A stretch of DNA of 64,000 nt, taken from NCBI GenBank assembly GCA_963277665.1, contig OY728121.1:953782097-953846096 (forward strand). The letters run 5' to 3'. The notes below the pieces were generated by a model that was not told where the DNA came from, did no database searches, and saw nothing but the letters and a program-made list of their open reading frames with translations. Positions 1 through 11,300 of this stretch are shown here, one piece after another. The position numbers and the translations under genes are program-made. This DNA is from Viscum album (lineage: Eukaryota; Streptophyta; Magnoliopsida; Santalales; Viscaceae). Position 1 is the stretch's first letter. Each line of letters starts with the position of its first letter.

Positions 1-1356
1 GTGAAGTTGTACAATCTCCTGAACGTAGAGACGCCCCAAGATCTCCACTGAGCCCTGCTCTCGGATGGGTAAGAAGTGTGCCGACTTCGTGAGTCTGTCA
101 ACAATCACCCAAATAGAGTCGTGACCTCTGGAAGTGCGTGGAAGTCCAGTCACGAAGTCCATAGATATCCCGTCCCACTTCCACTCCTGGACCTCCAAGG
201 GCTGTACCAAGCCTGCTGGTACCTGATGCTCTGCCTTCACCTGCTGGCAGGTGAGGCACCGTGAAACGAACTCTGCCACAACCTTCTTCATGCCCGGCCA
301 CCAATGTTGTCGCCTGAGATCCTGGTACATCTTCGCCACTCCAGGATGTACCGCCAAAGGAGAAGTGTGAAACTCTCTCAGCACCTCCTCTCGTAAAGCG
401 ACTGGTACCAAGGTACGTCCTCTGAAAAGGACGTTGTGCTCTGCTCCAAGGGAAAAACCATCAGGTGCCTGTCCCGAGGATATCTGTGCACGCCGTGTCT
501 CACAGTCAGCGTCCCCATGATGTGCCTCTCTGACCCGTTGTAGAAGTGGAGGAGAGACTGTGAGAGAATGAAGTAAGGCTGCCTCGTCTCTATCCACGAA
601 GGATATCTGCAAGGCGGCTAGCTGCTCTGTTGCCTTCTCAAGTAGTTGGATGCCCGACCTCCTGCTGAGGGCATCGGCTACCACGTTCCCCTTCCCATGA
701 GTATAGACTATCTCAAAGTCATAGTCCTGGAGGAACTCGACCCATAGCCGCTGTCTCAGGTTCAGGTCCTTCTGAGAGAAGATGTACCTGAGACTCTGGT
801 GGTCAGAAAAGACAGTGAAGCGCTCTCCCATCAGATAGTGCCGCCATGTCTTCAGGGCGAAGACCACTGCTACCAACTCCAAGTCATGGGTAGCGTAGTT
901 CTGCTCATGCGGCCTCAACTGACGTGATCCGTAGGCAATCACGGCCCACTCCTGCATCAGGACACACCCGAGTCCGGTCCCTGATGCATCGCAGTAGACT
1001 ACGTATCCAACTCCCTCCTCAGGCAACCTCAAGATAGGTGCGCTGGTCAACCTCTGCCTCAGCTCCTGGAAGCTCTGCTGACATCTGTCTGACCACATGA
1101 AGGGTTTCCCCTTCTTCGTCAACGCTGAGAGTGGGGCCGGAACTCTGGAAAAGTCCGGCACAAATCTCCGATAGTATCCGGCTAGGCCCAAGAAACTCCG
1201 CACCTCTGTCACGCTCTTGGGTGGCTCCCAAGCTAGCACTGCCTCGATCTTCGCGGGATCCACTGCAACTCCCGCCTCAGAAATGACGTGCCCCAAGAAG
1301 TGTACCTCACGTAACCAGAACTGGCACTTCGAGAGCTTTCCATAAAGCTGGTGCTC
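1..1356 (-). pseudogene. E1 pol: RNase H and N-terminal half of integrase (partial)
   Basis: This continues the protease-RT frame after a single TGA at 1357-1359 and stays open to the window edge by my translation. It begins with the RT connection region. RNase H runs from about 1010 to 650, with a YCDAS motif near 990-1000, a FSDHQSL motif near 805-825 and DALSRR at its end (650-676). The integrase zinc-binding domain follows: two histidines near 367 and 346, then a CLTCQ cysteine pair near 250-270. The catalytic core starts near 172 with SMDF, whose Asp is the first residue of the DDE triad; the other catalytic residues lie outside the window. These enzymes degrade the RNA template and insert the cDNA in the nucleus. 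This stretch was once one polyprotein with the upstream domains. Confidence 0.92.
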
Positions 1357-2544
1357 TCAGAGTGTGTCTAGTACTACACGCAAGTGGTAGGCGTGCTCCT
1401 CCTCCGTGGTCGAGTACACCAAAATGTCGTCGATGAAGACCACGACAAATCGATCGAGGTATGGCTGGAAGATCCTGTTCATGAGGCTCATGAACACTGC
1501 TGGAGCGTTGGTTACGCCGAAAGGAATAACCAAGAACTCAATGTGTCCATACCGACACCTGAAGGCCGTCTTCTTCACATCCTCGTCTCGAACTCTGAGC
1601 TGATGATAGCCTGACCTGAAGTCTATCTTCGAGAACCACCGTGCTCCCTTGAGCTGATCGAAGAGGTCATCAATCCTCAGTAGTGGATACTTGTTCCTCA
1701 CTGTCACCTGGTTTAGGCGACGATAATCGACACACAGTCGCAAGCTCCCGTCCGCCTTCTTGGCGAACAAAATCGGGGAAGCCCAGGGTGAAACACTGGG
1801 TCGGATGAACCCCATGCCCTGCAAGTCCTCCAACTGTACCCGCAGCTCTCGAAGCTCAGCGGGGGCCATCTGATATACTGGAGTGGATATCGGGGATGTC
1901 CCGGGGTACAGGTCAATATAAAAGTCTACCTCTCTGTGAGGAGGTAGTCCTGGAACGTCGTCGGGAAAGACGTCCGCGTACTGATCCACCACTGTAGGAA
2001 AACTGGGACTCCGCACGTCAACTGCTCCCAGGATGAGGCTAGCCAACTGATGAGTGATGGGCTGACCTCTCCTCTGCGTGAGTCCATCCTGTGCTGCTAA
2101 GGCTCCCTTCTCGCCGGTGAAGGTGAACCTGCTCCCGTCAGTGCGCACACATCGCACCTTGCGCCTAATGCAGTCAATCTGAGCATGGACCGTAGATAAC
2201 CAATCCATGCCCAAGATGACATCGTAAGGCCTCGACGCCGCTACAAGAAGATCACAGCTGAAGCTCTCGCCTCCTAGAGTAAGCTCACACTGCCGGCACC
2301 AGTGCGTAATCGTCGAGTCTGCTCCCGTAGGAGTCTCTAGCCGTAAGGATCGAGCCAACGGCTCCGTCGGAATCTCCGAGCTCCGAACAAGGGCAGGGGC
2401 TATGAAAGAGTGACTCGCTCCTGTGTCTATCAGAACTGCAGCAAGGGTGGAATAGACACAGATCATACCTCGAATCATATTTGGCGCGTCGTGGTCGTAG
2501 GCCTCTGCTGCCTGGAGCTGCGCCTGTCTCTGCCCGCCAGCTCC
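1357..2544 (-). pseudogene. E1 pol: aspartic protease and reverse transcriptase
   Basis: The open frame from the first Met (2478) to the TGA at 1357-1359 encodes 373 residues; the same frame is open upstream to a TAG at 2545-2547. The retroviral-type aspartic protease comes first: active-site DTGASHSF at about 2405-2430, then ILGMDWL about 70 residues later, the usual pairing in plant Ty3/gypsy. RT follows with [29 protein letters not shown], the FGVTNAP region and the catalytic FIDDILVYS (the Asp pair at 1427-1432). All hallmark residues are present, so the enzyme core is preserved although the polyprotein is cut. The TGA falls where relatives usually carry Arg, consistent with CGA to TGA. 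Protease matures the polyprotein; RT copies the genomic RNA inside virus-like particles. Confidence 0.93.
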
Positions 2545-2630
2545 CTATGGTCGGGGCGGGCCTCCTATGGTGGTTGTGGTAGAGCCTCAAAGCGTCACTC
2601 ACCACCTGCTGCTCGGCCAGCTCCTCTGCC

Positions 2631-2813
2631 TCATCCGCCTCCTCCCTGCGGACCGCCACGGTCGACCCTCTGCCTCTGCCTGGGTGGCCCCTCCACCGTC
2701 TGATGTCCCTCAGTATGGCGGGTCGGGCAGTCACGAGCCATGTGGCCCTGCCCGCCGCACTCGTAGCACTGCCTACCTCTCGGAAGGCTGGGTCCGCGCT
2801 GTGTGCCCCGCAC
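2631..2813 (-). pseudogene. E1 gag nucleocapsid zinc knuckle (broken)
   Basis: The segment encodes CYECGGQGHMARDC (about 2730-2772), a complete C-x2-C-x4-H-x4-C zinc knuckle that binds element RNA during packaging. It is in the same frame as the gag capsid region upstream but is cut off from it by a TGA at 2835-2837, and it ends at a TGA at 2631-2633. The downstream linker (about 2545-2640) is open only in a third frame, so at least one and perhaps two frameshifts separate the knuckle from the protease frame. The Met at 2813 is only the first one after the stop, not a proven start. Confidence 0.85.
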
Positions 2814-2834
2814 CGCTGAGCCAGTGTCCCGAGG

Positions 2835-3626
2835 TCATCTGCCGGAAGGCCTGGTCTGCCTGGAACCCTGAGTCATCCGTCGGCTACCTGCTGCCGAAGA
2901 CTCCGCTATCTGCCGCCCTGCGGTAGGTCTCGCTGTGGACTCAGCCAGGAAGCTCTCGATCAGGAGGGCTCGCTCCAGTACTCCTGCCTGGGTCGGGATG
3001 ATGAGGGAGATCAGTGATGCCCTGATCTCGTGTCTCAAACCCTGCTCAAAGGTCCGGGCCCGGAAGAAGGGGTCCCGTACCATGTCGGTCGAGTAGCGAG
3101 AAAGATCAGTAAACCTCGCCGCGTACTGGGCGACCGTGAAGCTGCCCTGCCGCAGCTGAAGAAGCTCCGGAATGCGCACCGCACGGAGGGTGGCCGGGAC
3201 GAACTCTGAGCGGAAGAGGATCTCGAAGTCCGTCCAGATGAGGGTGGCCTCATCGTGTACCTGGAGCATCAGGCTCCACCATCGCCCTGCTGCTGCGTGC
3301 AGTAGGCTCGCCGCGAGGATCACCATGAGGTCTGCTGGTGTCCTCACTAGCCTGAAAACTCGGACGACCGCCTCCAGCCAGTCCTCGGCTGCCTGGGGGT
3401 CCGACTCCCCACGGAACCTGGGTGGTCGCTGGCGCTGGAACTCGTGCAGAGCTCCGAGGCATCGTGCGTCGTCAGCTGCCAGTGCTGGAAGCATCGGGGG
3501 CTCGGCGGGTAAAGGTACCACTGGTGCCTCTGCTGTCAACGGGCCCTGTACCGAGGCCTCGTCACTCGGCGGGCTGTCGTCGCGCTCTACTCTAGGAACC
3601 CTAGCTGGATGTTGTCGTCGTGCCAT
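2835..3626 (-). pseudogene. E1 gag capsid region (263 codons)
   Basis: This is a Retrotrans_gag-type capsid. It shows RPPRFRGESDPQAAEDWL about 90 residues in, the F-x-G-x-x-D-P-x-x-A-E-x-W-L signature of Tekay and related chromoviruses, followed by alpha-helical sequence with the FRSEFVP and QYAARFTDLSRY motifs typical of these gags. The Met at 3626 is the likely true start: the N-terminal basic stretch MARRQ resembles family starts and the primer-binding site lies 260 bp upstream. The frame ends at TGA 2835-2837, ahead of the zinc knuckle in the same frame; a CGA to TGA change would explain it. Gag forms the cytoplasmic virus-like particle. Confidence 0.9.
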
Positions 3627-3886
3627 CCTGAAAAGGAAACAAGTATGCCATGGTTAGAACAGTATACCTGGTGATCTAACACAAGTAATCACAGAGAAAA
3701 CTTGAAACACACATGCAATCAATGTTTTCGAGCATTAAGTCGGAAATCAGAAGGCAGGGTCCTGGTGTATGGATACGTCGGCCGCCGCACCAACACTGGA
3801 CTCCCTGGACTGATAACCACACTTAATACGCTAAACACTATTGCTTCACATAGAAGAAAGATCAGAGTCTGCGGTAGAACCGGCCA

Positions 3887-3898
3887 CCTTTGATACCA
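3887..3898 (-). other. E1 primer-binding site (initiator Met tRNA)
   Basis: The minus strand reads TGGTATCAAAGG, matching 10 of 12 bases of the usual plant initiator-Met-tRNA site TGGTATCAGAGC, three bases after the LTR end. The 260-bp leader between it and the gag start (3627-3886) shows no gene. Confidence 0.85.
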
Positions 3899-4594
3899 AT
3901 TTGTCACAACCCGCCCTCGGGGCCCGTGCCGTGACTAACCCGAAGCCCGCCTTCCATAGGCCAGGGGCTGGCGACTAGCACCAAGGCGTAAATCCCAACA
4001 AAAAGGAAAGGCATTGCCTTTGAAAAGTAAACAAGAACCACAGAGTAAGCAAGCGGAAAAGTAAACACTAAGTAAAAACTGTACAAACTGTGCTGAAAGT
4101 AAAAGGGACCGGAAATACAAGCCCAACAGTAAAGTACAACTGAAAGGAAAAACAGCAACTGAAAGGGAAAACTGCAGCGTCAAGCCGTCCTCTGGAAATC
4201 CCACCTGAAGGGTGGGTACAGATAGCCTCCACTGCTCCTCGGGTCCACCTGACCGCTCTGAGTACGTCCCGCCCAGTGGTCCGCCTCCGGGTACTGTCCT
4301 GCTCCACACACCTCCACCACGATCAGCGTTGTCCGTCGTCTGCAACCAACACAACGTAGTGCGGGCAAAGCCCGTGCAGGGGTGAGTATAAGCTACTCAG
4401 TAGGGACCCCGAGACCCCCGAAGGTCTCCCGAAATCCACAAAGGATAATCCGCAAAGGAAAGATACAATCAAGAAGTAACATCTGACACGGCTTAGGTAT
4501 ATGCCCATACATATACCTAAGTCATCAATTCTCGTTCGGCTCCAACGTCCGAGCCCAAGCACAACCCAGTCCACACAGGAAAGCAAAACGTATA

Positions 4595-4735
4595 CCCACA
4601 CAGGATAGCTCAACACAATCTACAAAGGAGAGTAAACAGCAAATCCACACAGGATAGCTCAACACAATCCAAAAAGGAGAGTAAACAGTAAATCCACACA
4701 GGATAGCTCAACACAATCCACAAAGGAGAGTAACA
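4595..4735. repeat. 49-bp tandem repeat in E1 LTR, about 3 copies
   Basis: Three near-identical copies of a unit containing CCACACAGGATAGCTCAACA followed by a purine-rich AAAGGAGAGTAA segment. It lies in the part of the LTR close to the primer-binding site. Confidence 0.85.
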
Positions 4736-4847
4736 CAAGATTCAGCTCACACAGGTAAACTTCTTCGGATGACGATAAAGATGATCACTGATCCATCTAA
4801 GTCGTCGGACCCACGAAGGATCGATAGGTAACTAAACCCCGCAATGA

Positions 4848-4990
4848 CCCACACAGGATAGGACCCACACAGGATCAGGCCCACACAGGACCGGGCCCAC
4901 GCAGGACCTGTAGGCGCTGGCTCACACAGAACCGTTGAGCGCTGACCCACACAGGATCGGACCCACACAGGATCGGGCCCACGCAGGACC
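4848..4990. repeat. About 17-bp tandem repeat in E1 LTR
   Basis: Repeated GACCCACACAGGATCGG-type units, some interrupted by short spacers with GTAGGCGCTG or GAGCGCTG. The core CCACACAGGAT is shared with the 49-bp repeat just to the left, so the two arrays probably derive from one ancestral motif. Confidence 0.8.
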
Positions 4991-5035
4991 TGTAGCACTG
5001 ATCCACGTAGGATCGCTGAGTGCAGTAGTCATCGT

Positions 5036-5239
5036 AGTCCACTGAGGATCTCTGCACAGTCGTCGCTGCAGTCCACTGAGGATCTTTGCACGGTCGTCGT
5101 CGGAGTCCACGGAGGATCTCTGCACAGTCGTCGCCGCAGTCCACTGAGGATCTCTGCACGGTCGTCATCGGAGTCCACGGAGGATCTCTGCACAGTCGTC
5201 GCCGCAGTCCACTGAGGAGCTTTGCATGGTCGTCGCTGT
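5036..5239. repeat. 34-bp tandem array, six copies, with 68-bp dimer pattern
   Basis: Units starting AGTCCAC begin at 5036, 5070, 5104, 5138, 5172 and 5206, exactly 34 bp apart. Odd and even units differ at their 3' ends (CAGTCGTCG-CGC versus CGGTCGTC-TCGG), giving a 68-bp two-unit period. There are no unique spacers. Confidence 0.93.
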
Positions 5240-6784
5240 CGAAGAAGCAGTCGCAGCCAGCACTAGGGTTCCCGCACACAGCAAGCTCGTTCGGGAGGGT
5301 CCGCTACACGAGCCGAGAGGCCGATACATCAACTGACACAAAGTCCGAAGTTGATGTATCCAAAAGTTCCGTATCGTCAACAGGAACTCAACGTCGCAGA
5401 CGGCGCGTCAATCGGACGCCCGGTCTGAGAGTTATTGGCTTTTTCATCCCAGGGGCCCGGTTGGCTTTTAAGGCAAAACCAACCCGACTGTACTCCACCT
5501 GCGTCCAAACCTCGGGCGGAGTGAGCCAAAAGATCCGTCTCACATAGAGGAATTCAAAAAAGCTGACGGCACGTCAATCGGACGTCCGTAGCTCAAGATA
5601 TGAGTGTTTCCGCTCCGAGTGCCTGGTTGGTTTCGTGTACGAACCAACCTGGCCGAACCCAAAGTATTCCGAAACCTTGAGTGCGATATACTGAAACGAC
5701 CGTCTTGATCCAAGGATCGCGTTGCCGCTGACGGCGGGTCGTTTGGAGGCCCGTAGCTTAAGATACGGCCATTTGAACGAAGACTGTCCGAAGACGGGGG
5801 GTACGGGCCCGGGCCGACCCGGACCGACCCCCCCCCCCCCCCCCGAGAGTCGGCCGAACCGGGTCGACCCAACCCGGTCCAACCCGGTCTGGTCCGGCCA
5901 GGGCATGGCCCGGTTCGGCCGAGCGGTCGAGGCACGCGAGGCGCCGCCCCCGTGGCCTGGTGGTGCCCCCCCCCCCCCCCCGCGTGGGGCCGCGTTGAGT
6001 CGGGACGCGGCTTCAGCCGCGTCCGAGGGCACCGGACCCGCGCGGCCGCGGGTCCACGGGTGCCGCCGGTCTCGGCTGCCGGTGCCGCCGCGCTGGCGAC
6101 CCGCGCCGCCGGCGAGTTCCGCGGGCCACCGGGATCGTTCCGGTGGTCCGATTCTCTTCCCGTCTACGCCATTGCTCCTCCCGGGACTCGTTCTTCACTG
6201 CGGAATCGTCAAACATCCGTTGCGGCACGTTCCGTCGTCGCCCGTCAAATCCTCACAAAACGAAGAACGGCAGAGGGTCGTCGGGCCGTGTTCGTTTGGC
6301 CCGCACCCTCCGCGTTAGATATAAACAAACGGGAGAATTTTGTTCAACACATGAACCGACAATTTTAATAAAATAAAATTGTTCAATTGAAACTAGTTCT
6401 TTAAATTTTAAAGAACGTTCACGGGAATAAAGAGGGGTATTCCAAATTATAATATCCCTACCTCGATGATCGTCGCGCGTGGGCGTTCTTCGCGGAAAAG
6501 CTCGTTGCGGAAGAGAGGGAGCGTCGCGTCGTCGTGGGGAGGCGTCGCGTCGTCGCGGAATCCGGTGTTGAGTCGGCGAACTAAACGCACCATGAAACAG
6601 CAGATTTAATTTAAATTAATTAAATCCGTGTTTTGGTTAAGAACCACGAAGGAGATAAAAAGGAAGGTCCGAGACTCTTACCTCAAGCATCCGATCGAAG
6701 ATCTGTCGCGGAGGAAGAGACGTCGCAGAAGAACGTTGTCGGCGTTGCGGATCATGGCGTCGCGTCGTCGATTTCTGGGTTCGG

Positions 6785-6822
6785 CGTTCTTCGCGTTCTT
6801 CGCATTCTTCGCGTTCTTCACG
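6785..6822. repeat. 9-bp GCGTTCTTC microrepeat in E1 LTR
   Basis: About four to five direct copies of GCGTTCTTC with few changes. The open reading in it (Phe-Ala-Phe repeats) is a by-product of the repeat, not a gene. Confidence 0.75.
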
Positions 6823-7561
6823 AAGGAGGAAGAAGAAACAAGGATTCTGTCTCAAAGAGTAATCCCCCAAAAGATTTTGGTTGGTCTTATTTTATTAATA
6901 TGCCAACACACGAAAACAGGTTCAGAAACGATTGAATTAATTCGTTGAATTAATTCAATGAAAGAAACAGCCCATTTAATTCACGAAATAAACCGCCCAA
7001 TTAAATGGTCTGTTAAGATTTTAAGAAACGCGTCAGTTGACTTTCATAAAGACGGGTTTTCGCGGGTGCGTTTCTTAGCGGAAAGAAACGGCGGGGCTCG
7101 TGCGGGCCCCACCTCACAAATATCCTACCAAGGGGGTAGGATATTTCTGGATAGCATCTTATCCAGTTTAACTCAGTTCAAAATGTCAACAAGTGGCTTC
7201 AAGTGGCTTCCAAGTGGCTTAAGTGAAATAAAATAAAGTTGTCGCAAAAATTATTTTATTTCTTAACTTTAAGCCCGAAAATTAAAAACCACACCCGAGC
7301 AAACGCAACTCCGGAAGAGGCATTTCTAAGCAAATACCGGCGCTGCGATTTCATCGGTGCCCTCATAATTCGATTCCGGGCACCGGTTCAAAAGTTAGAA
7401 AAAACCAGCTCGTCCGTTCACTGAACGTACCTGAGCCAAACTTCGGAAAATGATTCCGAGCACACCGGGCCTCGGAATCAGGTGCCGTCAGAAACTGCGT
7501 TCTTGTATAATTCCAAAGAAAATTAAGAAAAAAAATTCCTTGAAATTTATGGGTCTTTACA

Positions 7562-8383
7562 TTTAAACACCCATAAAATCCTATATTATCCCTTCAAGTC
7601 ATTAATAATATAAATATTCATATCCTGGGGAAAAGGAAAACAAATGAAAGGGGTGAGCTCATATTTCTAGGAAGGGTGTTCAATATAAGGAAATCTAACA
7701 TAAATAAATAAATAAAAATAAGGCATGTTTAATAACTAGAAACACATTCCATTAAAACATAATCTTGAGCATAATATAGTGGGAATACAATCTAATTAAA
7801 TAATTCTATATAAATAATCATATGAGAATGAAACTAAACCATGGATATTATACTAGTTGAATAATCAGATGGATTATAAATTGAAAATTTCATAATGATG
7901 GAATTCATAATGATGGAAATCTGAAAAATACCATCGAAGCCTCAGCTAAGACATCAAAAAATAAATGGTTACTACCTTAGCCAAATCAATATATGAAAAT
8001 AAATGGACAAGGAATTGACAAAGTCCATATCTAGTTTGTCTCATTAGATATAATGATACAAAAAGGGGATATATCATTCCCATATTGTCACTTATTAAGA
8101 CCAATACACTCCTCGTATAAATTGGGTCAAACATAAAAAAATACATATGAAATGTAAATAACTTTCCCCAATCAACAAACATAATCACTAACAGTTTTTT
8201 GTAATACGGTGAGTGGTACCAAGATAGAACATCCACAGTTAAACTAATCATAAACCATTTAATAAAACATGGTAGATTATATCATACAATATAAATCCAA
8301 ATTAAGAATAATATTCAATATATGGTGTTGAAATATATGGAAAAACTCTAATAAAATCATCAAGTAATTATGGAGTGAAATAC
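7562..8383 (-). repeat. E0 3' LTR, left fragment
   Basis: AT-rich non-coding sequence that aligns by eye with the E0 5' LTR from about 32800, including GGGTGAGCTCATAT at 7651 (32893 in the partner) and the stretch ATTCCATTAAAACATAATCTT. The first about 170 bp are missing because E1 inserted at 7561. The fragment stops at the AATAC duplication where the three-LTR unit begins. Confidence 0.75.
8379..8383. other. Target-site duplication AATAC, left copy
   Basis: Five bases directly before the LTR start at 8384. The identical AATAC follows the third LTR at 27528-27532; removing 8384-27532 joins the host LTR sequence without a gap. Confidence 0.88.
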
Positions 8384-11300
8384 TATAACAACCCTGCTTT
8401 TTATTACACACTTAAACATGATTTATTACATAACCTTGCACTTAATACAACCCATAATATTGAGATATATTGTGTATTTGGGGATTAGGAACATTACATG
8501 AAAACTTAAGACATAAAATACAACATCTTTATTAAAAACTTATTTTACATGACCACAACATTCCTTTGTACTTAGCGTTGCATAGGATAACATGAGGACA
8601 CACATAAGAAAAGGATGAGCTATAAATCCCAATAAGGGAGTAAAAATTTAATAACATGGAGAATAAAATACATGTTTTCAAATAGTAATATCAATGGAGC
8701 ATAAGTGAAATAGGAAAATAAAGGTATTATATAGCACGATTATCATAACATGGGAATATGGCAAAACATAAAATGTGATATTTGCATGATCCAAGGATCA
8801 TTGCACATGGATTAGCATGATTAAACCTTAAATACACATGAATTATCATGATTAAAACCTCATTTCACATGGATTATTATGTTACTATACATTTCCCAAT
8901 GTATTGGAGCGCTATCAGGGCACACCCTACCTAAACATTTCATTTCATGCATAAGTATGCCACATGGATCATATAACATGGAATCATTCAACATAATAAG
9001 TTATTACATGATTAAGTAATGTAGAATACATAAATTTATGTACCATTAAATAAGTATATCTACAAAAATTTGAATACCCTTGATAGAGAAATGGGTATGG
9101 TATTCACTACATGATGATTTTGGCTTGGAAATTTGCAGTGCAATTTTAGCAGCATAACGTCATCATATTTAAATTCATAAGTTTGTTTGATGAGAGATAA
9201 ATGGTTATATCAAAATTTATAAATGAAATATACAGTAAGGGGGTTATGTAACATAATATACAAACATTTTAAATGGAATCTAGTTGCATAAAATGGGAGA
9301 AATACTTGAATGAAAATAAGAAGAGAGAAATCCCTTACGGAATTTCAGCATGGTAACGGGTGTACACGGAAGTAATTAATGAGTTATAAAGGGGAATATC
9401 ATCATTAAAACATAAGGAGGTAAGTATTGGGGAGGTTAAAAAACATACCCCATCATTTTTAATTTAAAATAAAATGTTGTAAAAGTATAAAAAAACTTGG
9501 ATAAAAATGAGAAAGGAAGGAAACCCTTACGGAATTTCAGCATAGTAACGTCTTAGGTAAGTGTCCAAATGGGGGAGGATAAATGAAACTTCATTAGAAT
9601 AACATAAAATGGATAGTATTTAATTTATTATAAAATGATTAAAATATAATCAATTTAAATTAAAAGGGTTAATTTCAAACAAGGTTCTTGAATTCAATGG
9701 AAGATAGAAAAGTGAGGACCCCTTACTTGAGAGTGTGACTTAAAAAGTTTGAATGGGGGATTATTTAACCCTTGGGGTGATTTGATAGGATTATAGAGAG
9801 GTAAGGTCATATTAGGGATGTTCTACAAATATTTTAAAGGAATATTGGGTACTTTGGTAGGATTATATAGGAAATGTGAGGGGAATTCTTCAATATTTCA
9901 CAAACTTAGGTTTTGGAATCTATATAATTAAATATTCAAAACCACAAACCTTACCATAGTTTATTCCCATGGTTTTTTTCAAATTGGAGTGGAAATATTA
10001 TATTATAAGGCTAATGTCTGAACATATTAAAATTTTATCCTTGCTTATGTGGAGGTGAGTCACACTCTCAAAGAAATCATTTTAAAATGTTAAAATATTT
10101 TATACGTCTTGGAGGGTCCACTAAGGAATTATAAAATTAAAAAAAAACATAATTTTAAAGTTAAAAAATATATTAGCTGAATAAACCTTTTATATAATTT
10201 AATTACAACACTGTTGGGTCATTATGATGTTCTAAAATGCATTATATTTTTATACAGTATTTAATTTTTACCCAAAAATTCGATTGTCTTTGGAAATTAT
10301 TAAAATTTCACCATTGGATAATTTCAAAGTCCTGATTACAAAAATAAGATTAATTTTATCTAAATATTTTTTTAAATATGTGAATTTTTTACTTTTAAAA
10401 TAAAAACCATCATTTCTTGAAAATTGACGGGTTTTGACAAAAATATTTTCCAAACATTAATAAAAGTTTCATTTGACTTACTAAAAATTATATGATCATT
10501 TATATTAAATAAAAATTATATAATAATAATATTTTATGAAAATATTATTTATTCCAAAAATCCATTAATTCATCAAAATAAATTATTTAATTAAAAATAA
10601 AATGTCATTTTTATCATATAAAAATATAATTATTATCAAATGGAATACTTAATAGTTTATAGAGTAAAAACAATAATGAATAAATATAATCATCACTTAT
10701 AATTAAAATGAGTGTTCTTATAACACTATTATAATATCATTATTAATAAAACTTTTGTTTAATATAATAATTTATATATTTCTAAAAAGTATCATTTTAC
10801 CCGAAAAAAATCAATTTATCTAATTCATTATATTTTTAAGAAAAACTATTATTATAAAAGAGTTTATAGAATAATACTTTTATTTATAAAATAGGGATTA
10901 CACAATAATTAATTAATACCTTATTACATAACCTCTTATAACACGTGTATAATACCTAAGGGTAAGGTGTGTGATGGTGACAGACTCTTAGGGAGGCTCA
11001 TATAACATCTCCTAGGTTGTAATCTATATTAACTTGAACTTCTCTCATATGTGATTCTGTTCAAGATTAACGTGTTGAACCTCAGCTTGGGTTTGGTCAA
11101 GAGTGATCCTAGTGACGCTACCTCCTTTCCGAGATCTGGAAAATGATATTTTTATGGCCCTAGTCTACTGGATAAGGTCATCCTCTCCTTTGTTTGTATT
11201 GAAAGGATTCTTTTTAAAAACTATAAATGTATATCATTCATGTGATAATTTTTCAACATATATATTATCAAGGGTAATTATAGTTAATGGTAATTTAAAC

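Larger units (their letters stand above)
1..7561 (-). mobile_element. E1: left-truncated Ty3/gypsy (Tekay-type) LTR retrotransposon
   Basis: On the minus strand this reads LTR (7561-3902), primer-binding site, short leader, gag, zinc knuckle, protease, RT, RNase H and integrase, running off the window at base 1; the 3' LTR lies outside. Domain order PR-RT-RNaseH-IN is that of Ty3/gypsy, and the gag and RT motifs match the Tekay/Del chromoviruses, although the chromodomain that would confirm this is beyond the edge. The element is much richer in G+C and CpG than all sequence to its right and keeps long open frames, so I infer it is the youngest insertion here. It interrupts the 3' LTR of E0 at 7561/7562; the expected 5-bp target duplication on the right would be TTTAA (7562-7566), which cannot be checked because the left end is missing. 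Confidence 0.93.
3902..7561 (-). repeat. E1 5' LTR (3660 bp)
   Basis: The left limit is TGTCACAACC at 3902 (the LTR 3' end on the minus strand, ...TGACA) next to the primer-binding site. The right limit is ...CTTTACA at 7561 (minus strand TGTAAAGACC), where the sequence changes to AT-rich DNA that matches the E0 LTR at about 32800. The termini are canonical TG...CA. The interior is non-coding but compositionally mixed: tandem repeats at 4595-5239, C-runs at about 5829-5844 and 5968-5981, a GC-rich stretch to about 6300, short arginine/phenylalanine-coding repeats at 6785-6822 and AGTGGCTT repeats near 7191-7219. A GGGTGAGT...CTCAGTAGGG box at about 4379-4408 is shared with the other LTRs in the window. 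The second LTR is off the window, so ends rest on the primer site and flanking homology. Confidence 0.85.

Noticed and set aside
3172..3657. 161-codon plus-strand open frame
   Set aside because: It is the antisense shadow of E1 gag, which has the recognisable capsid signature on the minus strand.
5036..5239. CRISPR-like regular repeats
   Set aside because: Units are contiguous at 34 bp with no unique spacers, and the setting is a plant LTR.
6317..6328. TATA-like TTTATATC on the minus strand as E1 promoter
   Set aside because: Position within the LTR is possible, but AT-rich patches with TATA-like strings are frequent here and no start site can be shown.
5722..6368. Overlapping long plus-strand open frames rich in Pro, Arg and Ala (198 and 138 codons)
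   Set aside because: They lie in the GC-rich part of the E1 LTR, include homopolymer C runs, have no known domain, and similar open frames occur in other frames of the same stretch. GC-rich DNA simply has few stops.
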